Part shown: one piece after another, positions 41,401-53,000 of the stretch
How positions within the stretch are numbered: the stretch's first letter is position 1
Layout of the letters: the number at the start of each line of letters is the position of its first letter
Assembly (NCBI GenBank): GCA_039545355.1
Contig: BCJJ01000002.1
Location: 93,128 to 157,127 of the forward strand
DNA: 64,000 bases
Direction of reading: 5' to 3'
From: Trichosporon coremiiforme
Lineage: Eukaryota; Basidiomycota; Tremellomycetes; Trichosporonales; Trichosporonaceae
The notes under the pieces: generated by a model
Seen by the model: the letters and a program-made list of their open reading frames with translations, nothing else
What the model was told of the DNA's origin: nothing
The model's database searches: none
Translations under genes and position numbers: made by a program

Positions 41401-44400
41401 GGTCACCCTCGATGCCCACTCTCGTGCGCAAAGATTCGCCGTCATCGGTCGTGAGCCAGACGACTACCGAGTCTCACGACCACCTCGTCCCACGACCTCG
41501 AATGCGCGGAACCGGCCCGGACGGCAGAAGCAACACGACCGGCCACGCCCCACGACCACAGAGCATGGTCATCACCGGTTCGCCTTTGCTGTCGCCGATT
41601 TCACCGAGCCTGTCTCGCCGCGCGCACCTGATCCGCGAGATCGCCCACACGGAACGAACGCATGCGAACGATCTGGCGTTAATCACCGACGCCTACGTCG
41701 GTCGCGTGCTGCGGACTGACCCAGGACTGTCTTCGCAGGGACCGACCGCCGTCGAGGCCGACTCGAACACGAGCACGCCGGGTGCAAGCATGCCAGGCAT
41801 CGAGGCTGTCCAGCCCCAGCGCGGACATGCGCGCCGACCGTCCTACGGCCTTGCCGCAGACGAGCACGGCCGCGTCGAGGGCAAGCGACACCATCAGGAG
41901 CGACGGATGAGTGGGCAGGATTCGGCATGGGCCCAAGCATGGAGTGGTCTCATGTCGCCTGTGCTGAAGAGCCCGAAGGAACGGGAAGGGCACCACCAGG
42001 GCAATGGCCCCATGGACGGCATGTATCAGTCGTCCGCTGGTGGATCGTCGTCGTCCTCGTTCCAGATGGTCACTCCGCCGGTGCAGTCACCCGCCAACTT
42101 GTCGGCTCCAGCATCGGCATCGACGAACAATGGTTTCACGCGGTTGGGCGGTATAATGAACCCGCAGTCGGGCAAGCCGTTGTCGTCCTGGGACATCAAA
42201 GCCGTCTTCCTGAACATCAACGAGCTCGCGTACATTTCCGACGAGCTTGCCAAGGAATTCGACCAGGCGATCGGGGACGCGGAAAGCGACTCTGGCACGC
42301 CCGGCGGCGATGGTGTCGGCGACAGATTGGGCGAGGTCTTCATGAAGATGGTAAGCTCACAGTGGCCAGAGACAAGTTGGCTGACCGCAGCTCCCACGCC
42401 TGCGCCCGCTGTACACATTCTACTGCTCACGTCAGGCTGCGGCATCGAAGCGATTACTCGAGCTGCAGCAGGACCCTGGGTACGCCCAGTACCTGAACGA
42501 CTGCTGGGGACAGGTCAAGTCGCACACACACGCCTGGAACCTCGATTCGATGTTGATCAAGCCCGTGCAGCGAATCACAAAGTACCCGCTGCTGTTCGAG
42601 GATCTCTTGGCCTGCACGACGTCCTCGCATCCCGACTACCACTTCATTCAGAAAGCAGCCGAGGGCGCGCGCATGCTCGCCTTGGAGATCGACGAGGCGA
42701 AGCGCCGAAAGGACGTCATCAGCAGCGTCATGAGCAAGTCGCAGTCGACGATCAACCTTGTCAAGGACCCGAAAGCGGGATCAGGCGGCCGGCTCCTGAA
42801 CCTGCGGCGTTTCAAGAAGGACAGGCTGAACGGCGCAGGCGGTGACTCTGGCCCACCCGAAATCACGCCGTACGCCCAGGCGCAGCTGAAGGAGCTCGTC
42901 TCCAAGCTTGAGAACAGCGACAAGCAGGTGCGCCGCATGACTCGTGAGGTCATCGAGTGGGTCAACTCGAATAAGGTGCTGCTTCTGAACGGCCGGGACA
43001 CCAACCTCGACTTACTGCGCTGGTACACGCTCGAAGGACGCGTTATGAACGATGTCCGCGCAGCCAAGGTCGCCGCGTACAAGTCTGTGCTCGACAGCTG
43101 CATCAACACAATCTGGCAGGAGATGAATGAGCGCATCAACAACTCGGTGCTCGCCGTGCTGGGCAAGATCATTGATGCTGCGCGCAACCCGCTCGCCATC
43201 ATTGATCGGTTGAACCGCAAGTCTGCCGATTACGCTCGGTACCAGGCGCACCGACACGCGAAGAAGTCGATTGACCGCCTCATGATTCAGGAAGCGACCG
43301 ACTATGTCGCGATCCACACGCAGCTTCTCGAGGAGCTTCCCGTCTTCCTGGAGGGCTACTCGAAGATCTTCGAGGTCGCGCTGTGCGCCCTGACCATGGC
43401 GCAGACGCGATACTACGCCAACATGCGCGACATCACGCGCGCGTTCACGACCCAGTTCCTGAGCGAACCCACCGAGAGCAGGCTCACTGAGACTGGTGAG
43501 ATCCAAGAGGTCGCGATCGACATTACAACAGCCCGTGGTATCCACAAGGCATGGCTGGACAAGTTCTTGGCCCCCAATAACATTGTGAAGGGCCTTTTGA
43601 CGACTAGCGCGGATTTCAGTGAGTTCACAGCATGGGATATGGCTAACTCTCAGTGTGGCACAGCGAAGGGACGAGCGACTCCCGCAAAGGACCCGGCAGC
43701 CGGTCGACGAGTCGTTCTGAGCTGCGCTCCCCGAACCTGCATCACACCCCGTCGTTCATCACCAGGCCAAAGTCGCGTACCGATTCGCGTGCAGGCAGCG
43801 AGTCGCGCAACGGCATGCGTGCCGAGTCGCGGACAGAGCAGCTGCGCTCCGAGTCGCGGGTCGAGCACACGTCGGACTCGGGCGATGAGCGAGCGAACCG
43901 GCGGCGATCGCGGTCGCTCAGCGGCCAATCGACGGCGGTCTCGGACTCGGAGAGCTCGTCGCGATTCGCCAGCCTCATCCGGCGGAGCAGCCAGCGCAAC
44001 GGGAGCGCGAAGAAGGGACACCGCAGCCTGCGCCCGCCGATGCCCGAGGGCTTCATGGCGGAGCGCAAGGCGAACGAGCACACGCTCTCGGTCGCGACGT
44101 CCGAGGACAGGCTGTCTTCGCAAACGCAGCAGTCGCAGCAGTCTCGCGCGTCGCAGCGGTCGCAGACGTCGGGGCACACGCAGGCATCGGCGATCTCGCA
44201 GGTCTCGCGCCTGTCCATGTCGCCCCGTTCGCACATGTCGCAGCTTGAGAAGACGCTGTCGCACGACTCGACGGCAGAAGAAATCGCGTCGCGCCTCTCC
44301 TTCGGCCTGCCCCGGATCCTCACCGAGAGCACCCCGCTCCTCTTCGACGGTTTCGGGATCAGCAAGCCGTACCGCGCCGTGATGGGAGACGATACTCAGA

Positions 44401-44792
44401 CCGACAGTCCCGTCGAAATCACACCTACGGACCTCGCGCCAGCCGCCCCTACCACGTCTTCCAGCCCCTGCTCAAGCGTCACCGACGTGGACGGGGACCC
44501 CTGGGCAGCGACGGGGATCAACTACGCGTGCACCGTCGTCGCCGAGTTCGATCCCAAGCAGCTCGGGGATCGCAAGTTCATGGGCCTCCCGTTCCTCACC
44601 CTCGAGATCGGGCACGAGGTCGAAGTCCGTCATGAGATTGGCCGCGTCGCCGTGCTGCCCAACTTTCCGTACGCGCACCTCGGCGTTGAGAATGACGGCG
44701 CCGTAGTCTGCCGCGCCGAGGACGGGCAGTACGGTATCGCCATGTGCTCCTTCCTCGAGCCGATACAGGAGCCGGTCGGCTCTCAGATCTAA
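38460..44792 (+). CDS. DH-BAR Rho guanine nucleotide exchange factor
   Basis: Exons 38460-42350, 42391-43618 and 43654-44792 give 2085 residues. The first about 1050 residues are Ser/Pro/Thr-rich and look disordered. A Dbl-homology domain starts at LIREIAHTERTHANDLALIT (about 1057) and runs to about 1407, ending with the DH helix DSMLIKPVQRITKYPLLFEDL. It is split by a disordered insertion of about 150 residues after the first helix. A BAR-like helical domain follows (about 1427-1655), including KSIDRLMIQEATDYVAIHTQ. The C-terminal segment (about 1995-2078; FDPKQLGDRKFMGLPFLTLE) resembles an SH3 fold with low certainty. The DH-BAR layout matches Tuba-type exchange factors that activate Cdc42/Rac GTPases at curved membranes. 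RAC1 at 19.5 kb could be a substrate, but this is inference. Confidence 0.85.
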
Positions 44793-46025
44793 GCGGCGAA
44801 AGGCGTAGCCCTGAGCCACGAAGATCAGTGTCGTCGACGCAAGCGAAACTGCCTCATCGCAATCCCACAACATCAACTAGAATCAACTCCTTACCTATCT
44901 CCTACTCCTTCCCCTTACCCCTCTTACCCCCCTCTACCTCTCCCTTTCCCCTCGACTCTCTCTACCTCTCTACCCTCCCCTCCCAATCTGAACGAATGTA
45001 GGCCCTCGCCCGTCTTGGCGAACCGTTGTACTGTAGTGTGTAATGTGCACAGCAGACATTGCACTAGTGTAAGGGATATACAATGGATAATTGTGAGAAG
45101 TACAGGACGGTACTGAGGCGAACGGCAGCGAGCCGTCTGCGTTGCATTATGGTTGAGGTGGTGTAGCGCAAAGTGCATTGCTGAGCACAGCGCAGTCTTG
45201 ACTCGAACGAGGTGCCCACGTTGTGGACATGGATGCACAGCGCACATTCCGTTTTGTACCGCGGACCCGTCCCGGACCCCTTCAAGAGAGACGAGGAGGT
45301 TATGGATGTACTTGGCGTGTGCACCCTTGACATACAGCCATACAGCTGCCTGGTCTTCGAGACGTGGTACAGTGTAGGGTATCAAGCTGAGGGTCTTGAG
45401 CACAAGTCACCGAGATCGGCCTACTTAGTGCCTGTAGTAACAGCACTCATGGACCCAGATTGGGATTGGGCAAAGTGACGGTCACCTTCAGCGTAAGCGG
45501 GCTCCGGTCAGTGTCCGTACTTCTTAACCGGGCCACCCTCTTTGTGCCACTGACGTTATCACCAGGTTCAGTCCAGGTTCACCCGCACATGAGACGAGAC
45601 GCGGCTAGTAGTGACCGACGTCCAAGTGTGTGCAAGGACAATCAGTGTGTCCTGTTCGAGCCTTCGTTTCTTCACATCTTCTCACTCATTATCACTCTCC
45701 GACTCCTCAACTAGAGCTCAATACTGCAGCTGCGCGTAGACGATTCGGCCTTGACTTGAGCTCGACGCTCCGTATACCCCGCCGAGTGTAGATCGAACGA
45801 TAAGGAGGGCCGACTCGCACCATCCGATCCCCGAACGCCGCACGTTCGCAACGTCGTGCCTTCAGCATCAGTCGACACAGCGGCCTTTCTCACTCTCCCT
45901 TCCTCATCGTCTCTCCGTTCCCTCCCGCCTCCCTCTCTCCGCCTTCCCGCCGTCACCTCGCCGTCACCCCGCAATAGCCCGTTGGCTCATCAACGTCAAC
46001 GCAAGAGCAGTAGGGAGGAGGCAAA
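44793..46025. other. Spacer between DH-BAR gene and lipin
   Basis: No gene supported. The left part is pyrimidine-rich 3' flank (TCTACCTCTC-type runs near 44930-44990); the right part is the lipin promoter and leader. Confidence 0.45.
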
Positions 46026-49000
46026 ATGCAATACCTCTCCCGAGCGTACAACTACTGTGAGCTTCCCCTCCTTCTACAAGCTGACGACAGACTCGGGGAT
46101 TAACCCCGCGACGCTGAGTGGGGCTATTGATATTATCGTCGTCAAGACGCATGATGAGGAGGTGAGTTTGAACTGACTGTCGGCGCACAGCGCTGTCAGC
46201 GAACAACGCATAGGACATCGCGGAGTGCTTTCCCATGCTTCTCGGAGAGCAACTCTGTCAAGCGACAGTGGAATATGGCCAGTGGTCCGGTCTACCCGGT
46301 TCTCGAACGTCACAAACATCGAGAACACATGGAGAACACAGACTCGCCCAGATCCAACTTTCCCCCTCTCATCTTTGTGCCCCTTGTGCCCCGTCCGCTT
46401 TTCTCTCCCCACACCCCTCAGACCAAACTAACAATCAGACCGGCGAAGAGATCCTGAACTGCTCCCCCTTCCACGTGCGCTTTGGCAAGCTCCAAGTCCT
46501 GCGTGCGGGGGAGAAGCGCGTCACCTTGAGGTTGCCGAACAACCTCCCGCCCCCGCATGTCGCGCCCTTCAGCATGAAGGTCGGCGAGACGGGAGAGGCG
46601 TTCTTCGTCCTTGAGACTGAGGAGGAGGTGCCGGCGGAACTTATGACGAGTCCGGTGGTCATGGCGACGGATGTGAGTGTGCCGAATCTGAGGTGCGAAG
46701 CACCGAAGGCGAGGCGTGATGATGCCTGAGCTGGCAGTCTTGAAGCGCCAGTGGCCACACACCTGTAACGATCCCCGCTAACACCTACAGGCAGAAAGCG
46801 AGCACCTCGGTCACACGCCGAAAGTCGAGCCCGCCGAGATTGCCGCCTCGTCGATCACGAAGCAGCCGTTCGGCGCGACCGAGCAGCAGGTCAACCATGA
46901 AGGGCACGCCGATGCCGGTGCGCAGCTCGAGGAGGTCGAGCCGCTCGACCTGAACGACTCGATGGACTCGGGAGTCGAGCGCGACTCACTCAAGTCGGAC
47001 GACGGGCACGAGAGCGGGGATGACTCGGCGATCTCACCTTTGAACGGCGCGCCGCCAAAGCCCGGCTCCGCGCGGCACCGGCGGCACTCGTCCACCGTCA
47101 GCAAGGACAAGCAGCCGCCGAACCCGCTCGAGGCCCAGCCGGGCGAGGACACGACGATGCCGATCCGCGACTACCGCCTGAACATGATGCACTCGGACCA
47201 CGAGGACATGAAGCTGCCTAAGGTGCCGAAGGGCGCGCACGACGGGCCAGACGTCAAGTACGGCAAGGACATTGTGCTCGACATGGACGGGTTCCACGGG
47301 GACGACAAGGTGAAGCTGGGCAAGCGGCGTTCGTTATCGTTGTTGCCGAAGCCGGATGGGGCTAAGGGGCATGAGTCGGACGGTGACGCCAACTTGGAGT
47401 TTGGCGCGCTCCCCGCTGACACGCCCGACGCCCGACCCGGCTCGCCCATAGTGCCGAACTCGCCGCCCTGGCGTCCCCAGCCGGACAGCGTCACGAACGA
47501 GCATGTCGAGGCGCTCGTGGACGACCTGATGGCGAGCGACGGTGGCGACCTGCCCGCATCAATGGCGGCGTTATCCCTCGAGGGCGAGCGGCCGCGGTCC
47601 CCGCAGCTCATCCGCCCCGAGTCCCCGGCTAGGAGCCGGTTCGACCGAGGCGCGTCCGAGCCGCCAGACGTGCGGCGGCCGACGTCGCCGACCGGCGCCG
47701 CCAACTCGCAGATGGACTATGCCTGGGACTGGGGCAAGATCCCCGAGGGCGAAGAGGCGGACGTGCGGCCGTCGGCGCACCGCTCCGAGAGCCTGCCCGC
47801 TGCGCCGGCGGACGGCGCGACACTCGTCCCGCGCGCGCACCTGCACAGCATCGAGGAGGATCCCTGGACGTTTGCGCTCTCGCTCGACGGGCGCGAGCAC
47901 ATGTTTGAGCTGAGTCTGTGCGGGGACGAAAACTTTGCGCCGTTCGGCGAGGCGACCGACGACGAGGTGCATGAGTTTGTCGACGCGCGCGTCAGCTTTG
48001 AACGCTTCATGTCGGACGCGACGATCGCCGACGACCCGCGCCTCACCGTCTACTTCGACGGCAAGTACTTCACGTGGAAGACGGCGTACCACCTCCTCTT
48101 CGCGTTGAGCATCTACCGCCGCTCGCTGAAGAACACGGAGCGCAAGCAGCCCGAGCCCAAGCGGCAGGGGTACGGGTGGAGCCGGTGGTGGCGGCGCGGG
48201 ACCGAGGAGCCTGCGTCGCCCGCCTCGCCCGAGCCCGCCATCTCACGCACGGTCAGTACGCAAGCCGTCCTCGACAAGGACAAGGAGAAGGAGACCAAAG
48301 AGGAGAAGAAGGACGACGCCGAGCCCAAGAGCGACACCGAGTCGGAGCAGCAGCCAGACGACGGAAAACACTACGCCAAGACGCTCCGTCTCTCGTCCGA
48401 CCAGCTGAAGCAGCTCAACCTGAAACCCGGACCCAACACGATCCAATTCTCAGTCACGAGCTCATACTCTGGTTTTGCCGTCGTGTCTGCGCGCATCTTC
48501 CTGTGGGAGGACACGGACCAGATTGTCATTTCCGACATTGACGGGACGATTACGAAGTGAGTGTAATAGCTGTCTTTGGCATGGTGGTGTAGCTAACGCA
48601 CAGATCTGACGCCCTCGGCCATGTTTTTGCCGCGATCGGGCGCGACTGGACGCACATCGGCATCGCCAACCTGTACACGGACATCTGCAACAACGGGTAC
48701 AAGATCATCTACCTGACTGCGCGCGCGATCGGGCAGGCGGACAGCACGAGGGAGTATTTGAAGACGATTGTGCAGGGCGACTACCGCATGCCAGAGGGGC
48801 CCGTCATCATGAGTCCCGACCGACTCATGGCGTCCCTGCACCGCGAAGTCATTCTCCGTAAACCGGAGCTGTTCAAAATGGCGTGTCTGCGCGACATCCA
48901 GCGCCTCTTCGGTCCGCACGCCAAGGACGCCTTCTTCGCCGGTTTCGGCAACCGTATCACGGATGCGATGAGCTACCGCTCCGTCGGCATCGGGAGCGGC

Positions 49001-49678
49001 AAGATCTACACGATCGACTCGACGGGCATCATCAAGACGGAGCTGCTCCAGTCGGCCCACAAGGGGAGCTACGTCGGCCTGAACGACCTCGTGAACGAGG
49101 TCTTCCCGCCCGTCAAAACCAAGGCGAAACCCGAATACACAGACTTCAACTACTGGCGCGACCCGCTTCCGGATATCCAGCTGCCGGACATGAGTCCTCC
49201 GTCTCCGGCGTTGTCGGCGCGCAGTGACGGAAGCGCGCGCTCCGGTCTGTCGTACATCGGCCGTCTGGCCGGCCTCGGCCGCCGCAGTTCCAGGGCAGAC
49301 AGCACGCCGCGTCCCGCTTCGCCCACCTCGAATCCCTCCACTCGTCCGAGCAGTCCCCTCATCGGACCCGCGATCACTTCCACAGACCTCTCCTCAGCCG
49401 ATGAGGCCGAGGAAGACGCGGAAGACGCGCAAGGCGCAGACGACGACTGGAAACGGCATATCCGCCGTCCGTCGTCTCCGGCCAGTATGCCCGGCTCCTT
49501 CGATGACGGAGCCGCGTTCCCGGAGAGTTGGCTCGAGGAAGGCAGGCAAAGCACAGAGGGAAGTGTGGACGGTACTCAGGAGAGGAGGGAGCCCGAGAAC
49601 TACAACTATGACGACGACGACGATATCTTTGACGACGACATTTTGGCGACGGGCGAGATGGCCCGGGTGCCGTTCTAG
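46026..49678 (+). CDS. PAH1: Lipin-type phosphatidate phosphatase
   Basis: Dephosphorylates phosphatidate to diacylglycerol at the ER/nuclear membrane. Exons 46026-46056, 46091-46161, 46439-46672, 46791-48556 and 48604-49678 give 1058 residues. The N-lipin domain is complete: MQYLSRAYNYYSGINPATLS, GAIDIIVV, SPFHVRFGK, GETGEAFFV. A long acidic, Ser-rich middle follows. The catalytic HAD motif is DIDGT (Asp694 and Asp696), spanning the last intron, then LYTDICNNGYKIIYLTARAI, PDRLMASLHREVI and FGNRITDAMSYRSVGI. An acidic C-terminal tail (DDDDDIFDDDI) is present. The second intron (46162-46438, 277 nt) is long for this window and might hide an alternative exon. Confidence 0.93.
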
Positions 49679-50056
49679 GCGCCGAGTGGCGCTTGAACGC
49701 TTGATCGCTTGATCGATCCCAAACCGAAGGGCACGGACGGTGGACGGTGACGAGTCGAGTTCGTTTCCGAGTTATAGATCAGCGGATGAGCAGAGGATAG
49801 AGCAGAGCACGCCTAGGCATAGATTTTGTTTTGCTACGTTTACAGACTGGATGCATGTGGTTTCTGCACACTGGGCAGACTGGTCTGATCTGCTCGAGCT
49901 CGAGCTACGTCGAGTTGCCCAAGGTTGGCATACAGTTAGTTACATACAAAGTAGTTTCTACCCATTAATCATCAGATGAATATCCTAAGCGTAGCTAGAT
50001 CATTGCCTGCCGGCCGATCACACGCACTCGCGTACTCGCGTACGAGCGAAACGAGC
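49679..50056. other. Convergent 3' spacer
   Basis: Lies between the stop codons of lipin (plus) and the 1831-residue gene (minus). No gene seen. Confidence 0.5.
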
Positions 50057-53000
50057 TCACGCTGCCGTCCTGCTAGGCGCCCGCCCCACACCCCCCGACG
50101 CCGCCTTCAGCCGGTCCATAAGCGCCTGAAGTCGGTCCTCCACAGTCCTCTCCCCTTCCTCGCTTGTACCGTATGACACCCTCTGATCCTCAACGGGATA
50201 CCTCAGACTACTGCCCCTGAGCGGACTGTTCGCATACGCGAGTGGCAGCCCGGCCGGAGACGGGACGGGCTCCTCGCCGTATTCCCTGGGACTACTGGGA
50301 CGGATATCAATACGACCCCTAGATGCACCGGCGAGATCGGCACTGAGTTGATCGATCAGGTCGCCGACATCAGCCGAGGAAGTGTAGTACACCCTCGTCT
50401 CGGGCCGCATCCAGTCCAGTCTCTCGGTCGGGCCTACGCGCCAGGGTAAGTCTTCGGCGCGACTCGAGCGGTCAGGGGCATAGTTCGAATCGGACTCTGA
50501 GGCCTGCGATTCAGAAGCCGAGAGGACGGAGGACCGCTGGTCATCCCCGTTCCGCAGTGCGTTGACTACGTTCCAGATCACGCGGCCGTCACTGTACTCT
50601 GTGATCTCGACGGCCTGGGACGCGCGGCCGGCGACAGAGTCGCGCACGGAATCGCGAATACTGTCGCGTACACTGTTCCGGTCGCCAGAGTAGTAATCGT
50701 AAATTGACCCGTTCACAGACTGGCCCATGGACGACCTAGCGCTGCGCGTACCGTCGTTAAAGTTGATCGGGGGCGGGAAATGAAGCTCCTCCTCGGCCAC
50801 GGACGCTCCGGAGAGCGTGCGACCGTGTCCCCGCGGAGACGTCGACATGAGCTCCTGGTCCCCGCTAGTCCACTGCACGGGCTTGCGCCGGATCGAGTTC
50901 CCCCGGACCATGCCTGAGCGACCCGGGGACACGGAGTGCGCGGACTGGTTCGTCTCGGCGCGCTGAAGCTGCAGGGGCGGGGTTGACGGGCGCAGGTCCA
51001 GCGAGGGGCGGTACGAGTCCATCGAGGGGCGATACTGCGAGTCGCCGCGGCGGTAAGAGTCCATCGAGGGGCGATACTGCGAATCCGCGCGCGAATCGTA
51101 GCGAGACCGGCGGAACGAGTCGCCGCGGTGCGACTCACCGTCGTCGGGCACCACGATCGTGCGGCGCACAACCTGCGGCGTGTCGTTCCGTTCCTTGTCC
51201 TCGGCGACGGGCGAGGGGATGCGCCACGAGCCGTTGGCTGCGCTGCTCATACTACCAAACCGCGAGCCGACCCCAGGAATACCCGGGGACATGGGCGGCG
51301 AGTGCAGCGAGAAGGACGGCGTGTTGCTGCGCGAGTGCGTGCGCGAGCGCATCGACATGCCGGTTTCGGGACGCTCGTATCCCGTCTGCGCGAGCATGTG
51401 GCTCAACCTGTTCTCGTCGATACCGAGGCTGCGGCCGGCCTCCAGGAACGTCGAGATTGCGACTGAGGCGTCGGACGCTTGCCTGGAATGGCCGCGCTGA
51501 CGGGAGTACGGGCGCAACGTGTCGTCCTCCGTGTCATCGACGGGGGCAAAGTCGTTCGGCGTGGCGGGGAAGCGCTGAGCTGACGACGGGGCACGCGTCG
51601 CGGGCGGCGTGTGCTGGCTGATCGAGGACGAGGGGGAGTGGATCTTGGCTGACGACGTAGACCCCGAGCGGATCTTGGCGGTCGGAGAGCGCGGCTTGGA
51701 CGTCGTCGTGCGCTGCGTCATCTGCGTCAGCTGCGTGCTCGACGACGCGGAGCGGTCGTGCGCCGGCACCTGCTGCGCGCTCGACGTCGACCGCTCATGC
51801 GCCGGCAGCGACTGCGCCTCCTTCTCGGGCGACGGACTCGGCGACGTCTGCCCATTCGCCTGGCCGTTCGGCGTCGTGCTCGGCGCCCTCGGGAACTTGA
51901 ACTCGGTCAGGTCGGGGGACACCGAGTCTGCCGTCTTGGCGCGCTGCTGCGCCTTCATGATCTCGTGCTTCGTCTTGAGCTGCACGACCTGCGTCGGCGA
52001 AGGCGTGGGGGACGCGTTGGCCGGTTGCAGCTTGGGAATCGGGTTCGGCGGCGGCGGCACGTCCGACACGCTCGACTTTTTCCCGCCAAAGCTGCTCAGC
52101 TTGCGCCACCGCATACTCTTCTCCTTCTTTAGAGGCTTGGACTTGTCCTCCGCCTTGAGCGTCGACACGATCGGAGTGCACGGCACATTGTGCGAGGTTG
52201 AGAGCAGCGTCGGGTCCCCGATCGCACGGATCTGCTTCTTTGACAGGTGCCGCTTGTGCGCGCTGCGCGACGGAGCGCGGAATAGATCGGTTGTCGCGCC
52301 ACGGATACGCTCCTCGATGTCGCGGCGCTTGTTCGGGTCGTCGTCGAGCCACTTCCGGCTGTTGGACACGTTGCGCGTGAGGTCACCACCGTGGCCGGTC
52401 TCCGACTCGGTCCTGGCGTTGGACACCATCCGCTCATGGCCGGCGACAGACCCGCCAACGTCATTCGGCGACGTCTGCGACCCCTTGCGGGTCGTCACGG
52501 GCCCGACAAACTCAAAGTTCCGGCTCGAGATCGACCCGCCCATGTCGATCGGCGACTGCACCTGCGACGACGGGTTGCGGCCGTGGGCAGTCGACGCAGG
52601 CGGGGACGTCGGGATCGAGATGGCGGGTGACTCGGACGGCGGCGGGGGTCGCGGCGGGGGCGGTCCCTTCGGCAGGTCGGTCACGTTCATGAAGCTCGGC
52701 GGGATGGGAATGTGCTCCGTCGAGTCGCCAATGTTGGGACCGCCGTAGGGCGACCACGGCGAGCTGCCCGTCGACTGCTCAGTGATGGGCGACTCGCCGT
52801 CTGCGCCTTCAGCCTTTGCCTTCTCGACAAGCTGGCCCTGGATCAGCGCCAGGTCCTCCTTGCCCATGCCGCTGATGGACTTGAGGAGGTCGAGCTGGTT
52901 GCGGTCCTGCTCCGACTGGGCCCAGTACTGCATGCTGTCGAGGGGCGACTTTTCCGCGTTCACGATCGCGTCCCACGGCGAGTTGCTGTCGAGGTCGGGC

